Shown: positions 43,153-53,236, numbered from the stretch's first letter. The stretch: 64,000 nucleotides of DNA from Bradyrhizobium yuanmingense (GCF_900094575.1 NZ_FMAE01000005.1:364092-428091); one strand, 5' to 3'. Made by a program: numbers and translations. The notes: a model not told the origin generated them from the sequence alone.

Positions 43153-45051
43153 ATGCTCCGAGGAATACGCAAGGCCTCATCGAACTGGCTCGGCAAGATC
43201 GTTATGGCCGTGGTGATGGGCGTGTTGATCATCAGTTTCGGCATTTGGGGCATTGCCGACATCTTCAAGGGCTTCGGCCAGTCCACGGTCGCCAAGATCG
43301 GCAGCACCGAGATCTCGCTCAACGAGTTCCGCCAGATCTACACCGACCGCCTGCAACAGATCAGCCGCCAGTTCGGCCGTCCGTTGACGCCCGACCAGGC
43401 GCGCGCGTTCGGCCTTGACCGCCAGGTGCTGCAGCAGACCATTGCCGAGGCCGCGCTCGACGAAGAGGCGCGCCGGCTCGGCCTTGGCCAATCCGACGAG
43501 CAGATCCGCCAGCTCATCATGAACGACCCCAACTTCAAGGGTATCGGCGGCAATTTCGACCCCAATCGCTTCCAAGCCTTGATCCGCAATTTCGGCTACA
43601 CCGAGCAGCGCTATGTCGCCGAGCAGCGCAAGGTATCGCTGCGCCGGCAGATCACCGGCACGGTCGGCGCCGGCCTCGAGCCCCCGAAGGCCATGGTCGA
43701 CGTCCTGACGCGCTACCAGAACGAACAACGCTCGATTGAATTCGTCCGGCTCGACGCCGCGCAGGCCGGTCCGATCGACCCGCCCTCGCCCGAGGCGCTT
43801 GCCGCCTATTTCGAGGATCACAAGGTCCAGTTCCGCGCGCCCGAATATCGCAAGATCTCCTTCGTCGTGGTCTCGCCGGAAGAAATCGGCAAATGGACCG
43901 AGGTCTCGGACGAGGATGCCCGGAAGATGTTCGAGCAGCGCAAGGACCGGCTCGGCACGCCTGAGAAGCGCCAGATCCAGCAGATCGTCTTTCCGAACGT
44001 TGCCGAAGCGCAGGCCGCTCGCGAGCGCCTCGTCGGCGGCACGTCGTTCGAGGACATCGGCAAGGAACGCGGGCTGAGCGCCTCCGACGTCGACCTGGGG
44101 CTTGTGACTAAGTCTTCGCTCGCGCCCGCCGTCGGCGATGCCGCGTTCGCGCTGCCTGCCGGCGAGATCAGCCAGCCGATCCAGAGCGGGCTCGGCGTCG
44201 CGATCGTCAGGGTCGACAAGATCGAGCCGGGCGCCGAGGCCGACTACGCCAAGCTTGCCGGCGACATCAAGCGCGAGATCGCGACTGAGCGTGCACGCGT
44301 CAAGGTCGCCGACCTCCGCGACAAGATGGAAGACGAGCGTGGCGGCGGCTCCAGCGTGATCGACGCGGCGCAGAAGCTCGGCCTCACCGCCGTGACCATC
44401 GAGGCCGTCGACCGCTCCGGTCGCGCCCCGAACGGCCAGCCGGTCGCCAGCATCCCGCAGGGCCTCGACGTGGTATCGCAGGCCTTCAACACCGATGTCG
44501 GCGTCGACAACGACGCGATCTCGTTCAAAGGCGGCTATGTCTGGTACGACGTGCTCGCCATCACCCCCTCGCGCGACCGCAATCTCGACGAGGTCCGCGA
44601 TCAGGTCGAGGCGCGATGGCGCCAGGACCAGATCGCCGCCAAGCTGAAGGCCAAGGCGACCGAGATGGTGCAAAAGCTCGATGCGGGCGGCAAGCTCGCC
44701 GACGAGGCCACCGCCGTCGGCGCCAAGGTCGAGACCGCGAGCGGCTTCAAGCGCGACGACTCGCCCGTCGGCGTGCCCGGCACCGTCGTGGCGGCGGCCT
44801 TCCGCACCGCCAAGGACGGCATCGGACAGACGGCCGTGAGCGGCGGCAGCGAGGTGATCGTGTTCCGCGTCACCGACATCGTCGATCCCGCGGTCGACTT
44901 TGCCTCCGACGCGGTCAAGAAGCTGAAGGAGAGCCTCGACCGCGCCCAAACCGAGGAGCAGGTCGCTTCCTACGTCAACAAGCTTGAAACCGACATCGGG
45001 ACCACCATTAATCAGGCCGCCTTCGCGCAGGTGACCGGCGCGAACCAGTGA
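43153..45051 (+). CDS. ppiD: Membrane-anchored periplasmic folding protein PpiD
   Basis: A 632-residue SurA/PpiD-like peptidyl-prolyl isomerase and chaperone. One N-terminal transmembrane helix (GKIVMAVVMGVLIISFGIWGIADI) anchors a large periplasmic part. That part comprises a SurA_N-type helical domain (about 30-180), a parvulin domain near 250-370 (IQQIVFPNVAEAQAARERL, GEISQPIQSGLGVAIVRV) and a second helical/parvulin-like region. I start at ATG 43153; a TTG nine bases earlier is in frame. It is followed 14 bases later by trpD, an arrangement common in Rhizobiales. Confidence 0.93.
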   Translation: MLRGIRKASSNWLGKIVMAVVMGVLIISFGIWGIADIFKGFGQSTVAKIGSTEISLNEFRQIYTDRLQQISRQFGRPLTPDQARAFGLDRQVLQQTIAEAALDEEARRLGLGQSDEQIRQLIMNDPNFKGIGGNFDPNRFQALIRNFGYTEQRYVAEQRKVSLRRQITGTVGAGLEPPKAMVDVLTRYQNEQRSIEFVRLDAAQAGPIDPPSPEALAAYFEDHKVQFRAPEYRKISFVVVSPEEIGKWTEVSDEDARKMFEQRKDRLGTPEKRQIQQIVFPNVAEAQAARERLVGGTSFEDIGKERGLSASDVDLGLVTKSSLAPAVGDAAFALPAGEISQPIQSGLGVAIVRVDKIEPGAEADYAKLAGDIKREIATERARVKVADLRDKMEDERGGGSSVIDAAQKLGLTAVTIEAVDRSGRAPNGQPVASIPQGLDVVSQAFNTDVGVDNDAISFKGGYVWYDVLAITPSRDRNLDEVRDQVEARWRQDQIAAKLKAKATEMVQKLDAGGKLADEATAVGAKVETASGFKRDDSPVGVPGTVVAAAFRTAKDGIGQTAVSGGSEVIVFRVTDIVDPAVDFASDAVKKLKESLDRAQTEEQVASYVNKLETDIGTTINQAAFAQVTGANQ

Positions 45052-45065
45052 GTTGAAAGCACGCG

Positions 45066-46079
45066 ATGGACGACCTGAAATCGATCATTGGAAAAGTGGC
45101 GACCGGCGCCAGCCTGTCGCGTGACGAAGCCGCTTCCGCCTTCGATGCCATGATGAGCGGCGAGGCCACGCCCTCGCAGATGGGCGGGCTCTTGATGGCG
45201 CTGCGGGTGCGCGGCGAGACCGTGGACGAGATCACCGGCGCGGTCGCGGCGATGCGCGCGAAGATGCTGACCGTGCAGGCGCCGCCGGAGGCAGTCGACA
45301 TCGTCGGCACCGGCGGCGACGGCTCCGGCTCGGTCAACGTCTCGACTTGCGCGTCCTTCATCGTCGCGGGCGCCGGCGTGCCCGTGGCCAAGCACGGCAA
45401 CCGCGCGCTGTCGTCGCGCTCGGGCGCCGCCGACGTGCTGGCCTCGCTCGGGGTGAAGATCGATCTCAAGCCGGAGCAGGTCGGCCGCTGCGTGCGCGAA
45501 TGCGGCATCGGCTTCATGTTTGCCCCCGCCCACCATCCCGCCATGAAGAACGTCGGCCCGACCCGGGTCGAGCTCGCCACGCGCACGATCTTCAATCTGC
45601 TCGGTCCCCTGTCGAATCCGGCCGGCGTGAAACGGCAGATGGTCGGCGTGTTCTCCAGGCAATGGGTACAGCCGCTGGCGCAGGTGCTGAAGAATCTCGG
45701 CTCCGACTCCGCCTGGGTGGTGCACGGGTCCGATGGTCTCGACGAGATCACCCTCACCGGCCCGACCTTCGTCTCCGCGCTCCACAACGGCGAGATCCGG
45801 AATTTCGAGGTGACGCCGGAGGAAGCCGGGCTCCCGCGTTGCGAGGCCGGTGCGCTCAAAGGCGGTGACGCCGATGCCAACGCGATCGCGTTGCAGAGCG
45901 TGCTCGACGGCAAGCCGAGCCCCTATCGCGACGTGGCGCTGCTCAACGCAGCCGCCGCGCTGGTCGTGGCCGGCCGCGCCAAGGACCTCAAGGAGGGCGT
46001 CGCGATCGGCGTCCGCTCGATCGACAGCGGCGCAGCCAACGCGAAGCTGAAGCACCTGGTCACGGTCTCCAAGAGCTGA
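45066..46079 (+). CDS. trpD: Anthranilate phosphoribosyltransferase
   Basis: A 337-residue enzyme adding phosphoribose to anthranilate, step two of tryptophan synthesis. The PRPP-binding glycine-rich loop is VGTGGDGSGSVNVST; KHGNRALSSRSGAADVL, FMFAPAHHPAMK and FNLLGPLSNPA are further signatures. Full length. It lies between ppiD and trpC with short gaps, so the three are probably co-transcribed. Confidence 0.97.
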   Translation: MDDLKSIIGKVATGASLSRDEAASAFDAMMSGEATPSQMGGLLMALRVRGETVDEITGAVAAMRAKMLTVQAPPEAVDIVGTGGDGSGSVNVSTCASFIVAGAGVPVAKHGNRALSSRSGAADVLASLGVKIDLKPEQVGRCVRECGIGFMFAPAHHPAMKNVGPTRVELATRTIFNLLGPLSNPAGVKRQMVGVFSRQWVQPLAQVLKNLGSDSAWVVHGSDGLDEITLTGPTFVSALHNGEIRNFEVTPEEAGLPRCEAGALKGGDADANAIALQSVLDGKPSPYRDVALLNAAAALVVAGRAKDLKEGVAIGVRSIDSGAANAKLKHLVTVSKS

Positions 46080-46087
46080 ACTCCCGC

Positions 46088-46909
46088 ATGTCCGACATCC
46101 TGACCAAGATCGAGAGCTACAAGCGCGAGGAGATCGCGGCGGCGAAGCGAGCGCGTCCGCTCTCCACCGTCGAGGCGCAGGCCAAGGCCGCCTCCGCGCC
46201 GCGCGGCTTCCTGCGCGCGATCAAGGCAAAGCACGCCAACGGCGGCTACGCGCTGATTGCCGAGATCAAGAAGGCCTCGCCCTCCAAGGGACTCATTCGC
46301 GCCGATTTCGACCCGCCGGCACTCGCAAAGGCCTATGAAACCGGCGGCGCTGCCTGCCTGTCGGTGCTGACCGACACGCCCTCGTTCCAGGGCCATCTCG
46401 ACTTCATGGTAGCCGCGCGCGAAGCAACCTCGCTCCCCGTGCTGCGCAAGGATTTCCTGTTCGATCCCTATCAGGTGGTCGAGGCCCGCGCACACGGCGC
46501 CGACTGCATCCTGATCATCATGGCGGCGCTCGATGACGCCGCGGCAAGAGACCTCGAAGACGCCGCCCTCGCCTACGGCATGGACGTCTTGATCGAGATC
46601 CATGACCGCGCCGAGCTCGACCGGGCGCTGAGACTTCGCTCGCCGATGATCGGGGTCAACAACCGTAATCTTCGGACCTTCGAAACCACGCTCGCGACCA
46701 GCGAGGCCTTGGCGCCGCTGATCCCTTCGGACCGGCTGATGGTCGGCGAGAGCGGCATCTTCACGCCCGCCGACCTCGCCCGGCTCGAGCGCGTCGGTAT
46801 GTCGACGTTCCTGGTCGGCGAGAGCCTGATGCGGCAGGCCGACGTCACGGCGGCGACGCGCGCGCTGCTCGCGCGCGAGGCGACGGCGCGCGCGGCGGGC
46901 ACGCGCTGA
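46088..46909 (+). CDS. trpC: Indole-3-glycerol-phosphate synthase
   Basis: A 273-residue TIM-barrel enzyme closing the indole ring. Motifs include LIAEIKKASPSKGLIR (catalytic lysine and glutamate), VLRKDFLFDPYQVVEARAHGAD, GVNNRNLRTFETTL and GESGIFTPADLARL. It starts eight bases after the trpD stop and ends one base before the moaC ATG. It acts directly after TrpD/TrpF in the pathway; trpF is not in the window. Confidence 0.97.
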   Translation: MSDILTKIESYKREEIAAAKRARPLSTVEAQAKAASAPRGFLRAIKAKHANGGYALIAEIKKASPSKGLIRADFDPPALAKAYETGGAACLSVLTDTPSFQGHLDFMVAAREATSLPVLRKDFLFDPYQVVEARAHGADCILIIMAALDDAAARDLEDAALAYGMDVLIEIHDRAELDRALRLRSPMIGVNNRNLRTFETTLATSEALAPLIPSDRLMVGESGIFTPADLARLERVGMSTFLVGESLMRQADVTAATRALLAREATARAAGTR

Positions 46910-46910
46910 C

Positions 46911-47444
46911 ATGGCGCGCAAGCCGGCGAAGACCATTTCAGCCAAGACGAAGCAGGCCAAAGCAAAGGCCGGCCCCGCCCTCACCCATATCGGCGCCTCC
47001 GGCGAGGCGCGGATGGTCGACGTCTCGGACAAGCCAGCGACGGAGCGGCTGGCGGTCGCCGAGGGCCGCGTCGTCATGACCAAGACGACGCTCGATCTGA
47101 TCGTGTCCGGCAACGCCAAGAAAGGCGACGTGCTCGGCACCGCGCGCATCGCCGGCATCATGGCCGCCAAGCGCACCTCGGAGCTGATCCCGCTCTGCCA
47201 TCCGCTCGCCCTGTCGAAGGTCATTGTCGATATCGAGCCTGACGCCAAGCTGCCGGGCTGCGTGGTACGGGCCACCGTGAAGGTGACGGGACCGACCGGC
47301 GTCGAGATGGAGGCGCTCACGGCGGTGTCGGTCGCCTGCCTCACCATCTACGACATGATCAAGGCCGTCGAGCGCGGCGTGCGCATCGAGGGCATCCATC
47401 TGGTCGAGAAGCTCGGCGGCAAATCCGGCCATTACCGCGCCTGA
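46911..47444 (+). CDS. moaC: Cyclic pyranopterin monophosphate synthase
   Basis: A 177-residue MoaC that converts the MoaA product to cyclic pyranopterin phosphate for molybdenum cofactor. Recognised by GEARMVDVSDKPATERLAVAEG, the active-site segment LIPLCHPLALSKV, and MEALTAVSVACLTIYDMIKAV. It has a Lys/Ala-rich N-terminal extension of about 25 residues that may not be needed, although the ATG at 46911 follows trpC directly. Last gene of the trp cluster; moeA is 7 kb downstream. Confidence 0.95.
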   Translation: MARKPAKTISAKTKQAKAKAGPALTHIGASGEARMVDVSDKPATERLAVAEGRVVMTKTTLDLIVSGNAKKGDVLGTARIAGIMAAKRTSELIPLCHPLALSKVIVDIEPDAKLPGCVVRATVKVTGPTGVEMEALTAVSVACLTIYDMIKAVERGVRIEGIHLVEKLGGKSGHYRA

Positions 47445-47621
47445 CGCGGGCTTGCGTTAGCGCCCCACTTTCGCGCCGCGCGCATGGATTGCTTTTGCGC
47501 GCGGGTATTCACGTCTCGTTAACCGCGCTTCCTAACTTTACTTCCACACCGTCACCGTAAACCAACGGATGTTCTCAGGGTCCTGAATTGATCCTGACGT
47601 GTGCGCGGCAACGAATCCAGC

Positions 47622-50354
47622 ATGAAGATGAAATTCGGCAGTCGTCTCTTTGACCAGGTCTTCGTGCGCAGCGGCCCGATCCGCTGGCTTGTGGTTGGCG
47701 GCACGCTGCTGATCGCGGCCATCGCCATAGGCTCGGTCCTGATGGCGCAGAACTTCCGGGAGCGGGCGCTGCGCAATTCCGGCCGCGAGCTGGAAAACAC
47801 CGTGCTGCTGCTTGCTCATCATTTCGATCAGCAATTGCAGGACTTCGCCGTCATCCAGAAGGGTTTCGTCGACTACGTCCGCACCACCGGAATTACCACC
47901 GGAGAGGAGTATCGCAAGCGCCTCTCGGGCGAGGACGTGCACCGGATGCTGCGGTCGAAGATCGAGGCGCTGCCCTATATGGGCGGCCTCAACATCATCG
48001 ATGCCGAAGGCAATCTGATCAATTCGTCGACCGCATGGCCGACGCCCAAGGTGAATGTCGCCGATCGCGCCTACTTCCGCACCTTCAAGTACGATCCCTA
48101 TGCGCCTGATGTCCTGATCGAGCCGCTGCACAGCCGCATCTCCGGCGCGTGGACCATTCTGGTGGCCCGGAGGGTCGTCGGGCCACGCGGCGAGTTCCTC
48201 GGCGTGGTCGGACGCGGGATCGAACCTGCCAATTTCGAGAAGTTCTTCGCCTCCGTGGTGCTCGGCGAAGGCGCGACGATCTCGATGCTGCATGGCGACG
48301 GCACACTGCTCGCCCGCTATCCGCAGTCCGGCGAATTGATGGGGCGAAACTTCAAGACCGGACCGTTCGAGCATCAAAGGGTGTTCGGGCTCGATCATTT
48401 CGCCGGCCGCTTCAACAGCCCCGTCGACGGCGAGGACCGGCTGATCTCCTCCCGTGCCCTGCCCCACTTCCCGATCCTGGTGATGGCCACCACGACGCGC
48501 GCAGCGGCCTTGGCTGACTGGCGCGAGCAGATCGGCATTCTGATCTCGATCGCAGCCTCTTCCGCGCTCGCGATCGCAGGCGTGCTGATTGCCGTCGTGC
48601 GCAAGCTGCTGGAGCAGCACCGCCTTTCGCGCGAACAGCTGACGCTGGAGAAGCAGCGGCTCGACCGCGCGGTCAACAACATGACGCAGGGCCTGTTGCT
48701 GTTCGATTCCGAGCAGCGGCTCGTGGTCTGCAACCAGCGCTACATCGAGATGTACGGCTTGTCGGCCGATGTCGTGAAGCCCGGCTGCAGCTTTCGCGAC
48801 ATCATCGCCCATCGCAAGACGACCGGCTCGTTTACCGGCGACGTCGATGCCTACGCCGCGCGCGTCCTGAAGGACATCCATCTCCGCAACTCCATGGTGG
48901 TCGATACCGCCGACGGCCGCTCGATCCACATCCTCAACGAGCCGCTCGCGGATGGCGGCTGGGTGGCGACCCACGAGGACATCACGGAGCGCCGGCGCAT
49001 CGAGGAGCGCATCACCCACCTCGCCCATTACGACGCGCTGACGGACCTGCCCAACCGCGCCATGTTCCACGAGCATCTGCGGCAGGAGCTGGCCGCGGCG
49101 CGCGACGGCGAGCAGACCGCGGTGCACTACATCGACATCGACGAGTTCAAGGGCGTCAACGACGCGCTCGGCCATCTCGTCGGCGACGAGCTGTTGAAAT
49201 CGATCGCGACCAACCTCCGCCGCTGTGCGGGTCCCGCAGACTTCGTGGCGCGACTCGGCGGCGACGAATTCGCCATCGTGCAGGGCGCGGTAACGTCGTT
49301 GGATCAGGTCAACGAGCTCGTCGCGCGCGTCTTCGAAACCATCCGCACGCCGGTCGACTGCATGGGCCATCATCTCACCAGCGACGCCAGCATCGGTATC
49401 GCGCTCGCGCCGGAGCACGGCACGGCGCTCGACCAGATCCTGAAGAACGCGGACATGGCAATGTACGCGGCCAAGTCCGCCGGACGCCACACCTACCGCT
49501 TCTTCGAGCCGGACATGGACGCCAAGGTCCGCGAACGCCGCCAGCTCGAGGGCGACCTGCGCCACGCCATCGCGCAAGGCGGCCGCGAAGGCGGGCTCGA
49601 GGTGTATTACCAGCCCTGCCTCGGCCTGAAGGACGACCGCATCACCGGCTGCGAGGCTTTGGTGCGCTGGCGCCATCCCGAGCGCGGCTGGGTCTCGCCG
49701 GCCGATTTCATCCCGATCGCCGAGGACACCGGCCTGATCAACGAGATCGGCGAATGGGTGCTGGCGACCGCGTGCCGGGACGCGGCAAGCTGGCCCGACG
49801 ACATCCGCCTCGCCGTCAACGTCTCGCCGGTGCAGTTCAAGAGCGGCACGCTGGCGCTGAAGATCATGGCGGCGCTCGCAGCGTCGAATCTGCCGGCGAG
49901 CCGGCTCGAGCTCGAGATCACCGAGGCAGTCCTGATCCGCGACGACGATGCCGCGCTTGCCATCCTGCACCAGCTCCGCGCCATCGGCGTGCGCATCGCG
50001 CTCGACGATTTCGGCACCGGCTACTCGTCGCTGAGCTATCTGCACCGCTTCCCGTTCGACAAGATCAAGATCGACCGCTGCTTCGTCGAGGACATCGCCC
50101 GTCCCGACGGCTCCGCCAGCATCGTTCAAGCCGTCGTCAACCTGGCGGCCGCCCGCCGCATGACCACGACGGCCGAGGGTGTCGAGACCGAGGAGCAGCA
50201 GCGCCTGTTGCGTACGCTCGGCTGCTCCGAGATGCAGGGCTATTTGTTCAGCGCCGCCAAGCCCGCCGACAAGATGCTGGAGCTGTTCGCGCTGCACCGC
50301 AGCCGGCGCGCCCGGCGCGAAGGCAGCGAGAGCCGCCGCCGCGAGGTCGGTTAG
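47622..50354 (+). CDS. Membrane cache-PAS-GGDEF-EAL cyclic-di-GMP protein
   Basis: A 910-residue membrane protein. Two transmembrane helices (about 22-45 and about 310-330) bracket a periplasmic cache-like sensor (ADRAYFRTFKYDPYAPDV, RRVVGPRGEFLGVVGRGI). In the cytosol a PAS domain (NMTQGLLLFDSEQRLVVCNQRY), a GGDEF domain with RLGGDEFAIV, and an EAL domain with CEALVRWRHPERG and DDFGTGYSSLSYLHRFPFDKIKID follow. Both catalytic signatures are intact, so it may make or break c-di-GMP. I start at ATG 47622; a GTG at 47601 is in frame. Hairpin after the stop. Confidence 0.93.
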   Translation: MKMKFGSRLFDQVFVRSGPIRWLVVGGTLLIAAIAIGSVLMAQNFRERALRNSGRELENTVLLLAHHFDQQLQDFAVIQKGFVDYVRTTGITTGEEYRKRLSGEDVHRMLRSKIEALPYMGGLNIIDAEGNLINSSTAWPTPKVNVADRAYFRTFKYDPYAPDVLIEPLHSRISGAWTILVARRVVGPRGEFLGVVGRGIEPANFEKFFASVVLGEGATISMLHGDGTLLARYPQSGELMGRNFKTGPFEHQRVFGLDHFAGRFNSPVDGEDRLISSRALPHFPILVMATTTRAAALADWREQIGILISIAASSALAIAGVLIAVVRKLLEQHRLSREQLTLEKQRLDRAVNNMTQGLLLFDSEQRLVVCNQRYIEMYGLSADVVKPGCSFRDIIAHRKTTGSFTGDVDAYAARVLKDIHLRNSMVVDTADGRSIHILNEPLADGGWVATHEDITERRRIEERITHLAHYDALTDLPNRAMFHEHLRQELAAARDGEQTAVHYIDIDEFKGVNDALGHLVGDELLKSIATNLRRCAGPADFVARLGGDEFAIVQGAVTSLDQVNELVARVFETIRTPVDCMGHHLTSDASIGIALAPEHGTALDQILKNADMAMYAAKSAGRHTYRFFEPDMDAKVRERRQLEGDLRHAIAQGGREGGLEVYYQPCLGLKDDRITGCEALVRWRHPERGWVSPADFIPIAEDTGLINEIGEWVLATACRDAASWPDDIRLAVNVSPVQFKSGTLALKIMAALAASNLPASRLELEITEAVLIRDDDAALAILHQLRAIGVRIALDDFGTGYSSLSYLHRFPFDKIKIDRCFVEDIARPDGSASIVQAVVNLAAARRMTTTAEGVETEEQQRLLRTLGCSEMQGYLFSAAKPADKMLELFALHRSRRARREGSESRRREVG

Positions 50355-50378
50355 GTCGAAACGGCGCTGGAAACGAAA

Positions 50379-50410
50379 TCGCCCGGAAGCGGTCCTCCGC
50401 TCCCGGGCGA
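50379..50410. terminator. Hairpin between convergent GGDEF/EAL and ctpA genes
   Basis: TCGCCCGG (50379-50386) pairs with CCGGGCGA (50403-50410), extended by inner GAAGCGG/CCGCTCC pairing. On the minus strand it is followed by TTTCGTTTCC, so it suits termination of ctpA and probably also of the converging gene. Confidence 0.6.
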
Positions 50411-50435
50411 AACATGATCCGGAACGTCGTAAGAT

Positions 50436-51770
50436 CTAGTTCGGCACTGCAGCCTTCGTCGCGCGCTTGGCAGCGACGGCATTTGCCGTAACGCCGTGGA
50501 GGAAGTCGTAGGCTGCGTGCAGAGCCTTATCGTCCTTCTCTTCCGGCGGAACGTAGGACTGCGATCCGGTCTGCTCGGTGCCGTCGGCCGACAGATGCCC
50601 GCGCATCTGGGATTCCGCCATGGTGTCCATCCGCCCCTTCAGCTCGGGCGGCACGTCCTGGAGGATCTCGATGTCGGGCGCGATGCCTTGGGCCTGGATC
50701 GAGCGGCCCGACGGCGTGTAGTAGCGCGCCGTGGTCAGCGCCAGCGCGCCATTGCCGGAGCCGAGCGGAATGATGGTCTGCACCGAGCCCTTACCAAACG
50801 ATCGCGTGCCGATCAACGTCGCGCGCTTGTGGTCGTGCAGCGCACCGGCAACGATCTCCGAGGCCGAGGCCGAGCCGCCGTTGATCAGCACCACGATCGG
50901 CTTGCCTTTGGTGAGGTCGCCGCCATGAGCGGTGAAGCGCTGGGTTTCTTCCGGACTGCGGCCGCGGGTCGAAACGACCTCGCCGCGCTGCAAGAAGGCG
51001 CTCGACACCGACACGGCCTGGTCGAGCAGGCCGCCCGGATTGTTGCGCAGATCAACCACGTAGCCGGCGAGCTTCTCCGGCGGGACCTGCTTGGAGACCG
51101 AGGCGATCGCCTTCTTCAGGCCGTCGGCGGTCTGCTCGTTGAACGAGGTGATGCGGATATAGCCGATGTCGCCGTTCTCGACGCGGAAGCGCACCGGACG
51201 CACATGGATGATCTCGCGCGTGATCGCAACCTCGAGCGGCGCATCCGCACCCTTGCGGATGATGGTCAGCTTGGTCTTGGTGTCGACCGGTCCCTTCATC
51301 TTGTTGACCGCCTGCTCGAGCGTCATGCCCTGCACGGCCTCGCCGTCGATCTTGCCGATGAGGTCGCCGGACATGATGCCGGCCTTCGAAGCCGGCGTGT
51401 CGTCGATCGGCGAGACGACCTTGACGAGGCCATCCTCCATCGTGACCTCGATGCCGAGCCCGCCGAACTCGCCGGAGGTGGTCTCCTGCATCTCGGTCCA
51501 GGCCTTGGCGTTCATGTAGCGCGAATGCGGGTCGAGCGAGGTCACCATGCCGGTGATCGCCCCCTCGATCAGCTTGGCATTGTCCGGCTTCTCGACATAG
51601 CTGGCCTTGACCCGCTCGAACACCGCGCCGAACAGATTGAGCTGGGAATAAGCATCACCCGCACTCACTGCCGCCCGCGCTGCCCATACGCCGCCCTGCG
51701 GGCTGGCTACCAGAAGGGTCAGGCACGCTCCCGTGAGCGCGCCCAGGGGGAACAGCAGGGTTTTCCGCAT
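50436..51770 (-). CDS. ctpA: C-terminal processing peptidase (S41)
   Basis: A 444-residue exported serine protease with a Ser/Lys dyad. A signal or anchor (TLLFPLGALTGACLTLLVASP) is followed by a PDZ domain (GGLGIEVTMEDGLVKVVSPIDDTPASKAGIMSGD). The catalytic domain has YVVDLRNNPGGLLDQAV, the serine in GGSASASEIVAGAL and the lysine in RSFGKGSVQ. It probably trims periplasmic or envelope proteins. I start at ATG 51770 because it opens the signal sequence; the open frame continues to 51869. It is divergent from the hydroxy-acid oxidase gene. Confidence 0.93.
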   Translation of the reverse strand: MRKTLLFPLGALTGACLTLLVASPQGGVWAARAAVSAGDAYSQLNLFGAVFERVKASYVEKPDNAKLIEGAITGMVTSLDPHSRYMNAKAWTEMQETTSGEFGGLGIEVTMEDGLVKVVSPIDDTPASKAGIMSGDLIGKIDGEAVQGMTLEQAVNKMKGPVDTKTKLTIIRKGADAPLEVAITREIIHVRPVRFRVENGDIGYIRITSFNEQTADGLKKAIASVSKQVPPEKLAGYVVDLRNNPGGLLDQAVSVSSAFLQRGEVVSTRGRSPEETQRFTAHGGDLTKGKPIVVLINGGSASASEIVAGALHDHKRATLIGTRSFGKGSVQTIIPLGSGNGALALTTARYYTPSGRSIQAQGIAPDIEILQDVPPELKGRMDTMAESQMRGHLSADGTEQTGSQSYVPPEEKDDKALHAAYDFLHGVTANAVAAKRATKAAVPN

Positions 51771-52074
51771 GAAGGTGCCTTTTGTGCTTGGCGTTTCTCT
51801 TGAGGCTGGGAGACGCCATGCAAATGGCGATCCAGTCCATCTCTCACAATACCATTCTGGTTTCTTCAAGGCCGGGATGCCGCGCTGGCGGGTACACCGA
51901 AGAAATCCCTTCGCCTTGGCCTAAACTTTTGGCAACGTTCCGAAACTGTTTCGAAGCAACACGACACCGGTCCGGGCCGCCCACGCTTCGCAGCTATGCG
52001 ATTTTAGGATGGTTTTGGAGGGCCGGACGCGATAGGCGATGGCGACAAGACTTCAAATTCTCGGGAGGACAACA
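51771..52074. promoter_or_regulatory. Divergent region between ctpA and the hydroxy-acid oxidase
   Basis: A 304-base gap with promoters for both genes. It contains a perfect palindrome CGAAAC-T-GTTTCG at 51941-51953, with TTC/GAA flanks, a candidate operator. GGGAGGACAACA just before 52075 is a clear ribosome-binding site. No gene is seen in it. Confidence 0.4.
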
Positions 52075-53208
52075 ATGAATGAAGCGCCCCGCATCCGGCC
52101 GGAACGGAACGTCGAGCTCGGCGCCAGCGACGAGCCGTTCCAGAACCTGCACGAGTTCATCCGGAAGGCGCGCGCCAACCTCAACCAGAATGCCTGGGAC
52201 TACATCATCGGCGCCGCCGAGACCGAGACCACGATGCGGCGCAACCGCATGGCGCTCGACGAGATCGCCTTCCGCCCGCGCGTGCTGCGCGACGTGCGCA
52301 GGATCGATGGCAGCGTCGAGCAGTTCGGCCGCAAGCTGCGTCTGCCGGTGGTGCTGGCTCCCGTCGGCGCACTCGAGATCTTCGATCCGGATGGCGCGGC
52401 GAGCGTCGCGCGCGCTGCAGGCAGGTTCGGCGCGGCGCACATGCTCAGCTCGGTGTCCGAGCCCGGCCTCGAGACGACCGCCGAGGCTGCCCCCGATGCA
52501 CTGCGTCTCTATCAACTCTATGTCCGCGGCGACGATGCCTTCGTCGCCGACGTGGTCGACCGGGCCGAGAAGAACGCCTATGCCGCCTTCTGCCTGACCG
52601 TCGACACCGCCCATTACAGCCGTCGTGAACGTGACATCGCCAAGCGCTACGTTCGCGAGAGCCGCCTGCGCGCCACCGGCGGCGATTTCCAGAAGGGCCT
52701 GGAGTGGCGGACCGTGAAGATGATCAAGGACACGTTCAAAATTCCGCTGATCCTCAAGGGTATCGCCACGGCCGAGGATGCGCAGATCGCGCTCGATCAC
52801 GGCGTCGAGTGGATCTACGTCTCCAACCATGGCGGGCGCCAGCTCGACCACGGCCGCGGCGCCATGCACGTGCTGCCGGAGATCGTCGACGCCGTGAAGG
52901 GCCGCGCCAGGATCATGGTCGACGGCGGCTTTTGCCGCGGCACCGACATCGTCAAGGCGATCGCGGCGGGCGCCGACCTCGTCGGCATCGGCCGGCTGCA
53001 ATGCTGGGCGCTGGCGGCAGCCGGCGAAGCCGGCGTCGCGCGGATGCTGGAGTTGCTCGAAGACGAGGTGCTGCGCTGCCTCGGCCTCCTGGGCGCCACC
53101 TCATTCGCCGAGCTCGACAAATCCTGCCTGCATCCGGCGGCCGCCACCAACGCGCCCAGCGTGTTCAGCGCGTTCCCGCTGTTCGACCACGAGCCCTATC
53201 GTTACTGA
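52075..53208 (+). CDS. FMN-dependent alpha-hydroxy-acid oxidase/dehydrogenase
   Basis: A 377-residue TIM-barrel flavoenzyme of the lactate dehydrogenase/glycolate oxidase family. FMN-binding LPVVLAPVGALEIFDPDGA, LRLYQLYVRGDD and LILKGIATAEDA (lysine) are present, as are the catalytic histidine in SNHGGRQLDHGRG and VDGGFCRGTDIVKAIAAGADLVGIGR. The substrate may be L-lactate, glycolate or another hydroxy acid. I start at ATG 52075, which has GGGAGG upstream. It is followed 28 bases later by a HAD phosphatase on the same strand. Confidence 0.9.
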   Translation: MNEAPRIRPERNVELGASDEPFQNLHEFIRKARANLNQNAWDYIIGAAETETTMRRNRMALDEIAFRPRVLRDVRRIDGSVEQFGRKLRLPVVLAPVGALEIFDPDGAASVARAAGRFGAAHMLSSVSEPGLETTAEAAPDALRLYQLYVRGDDAFVADVVDRAEKNAYAAFCLTVDTAHYSRRERDIAKRYVRESRLRATGGDFQKGLEWRTVKMIKDTFKIPLILKGIATAEDAQIALDHGVEWIYVSNHGGRQLDHGRGAMHVLPEIVDAVKGRARIMVDGGFCRGTDIVKAIAAGADLVGIGRLQCWALAAAGEAGVARMLELLEDEVLRCLGLLGATSFAELDKSCLHPAAATNAPSVFSAFPLFDHEPYRY

Positions 53209-53236
53209 CGCGCCATACCGAAGTGAAAAGGACGCA

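Noticed and set aside
47538..50297. A 919-codon open frame on the minus strand opposite the GGDEF/EAL gene
   Set aside because: It mirrors a clearly functional plus-strand gene and its translation is Arg/His/Asp-rich with no domain; it is a high-GC shadow frame.
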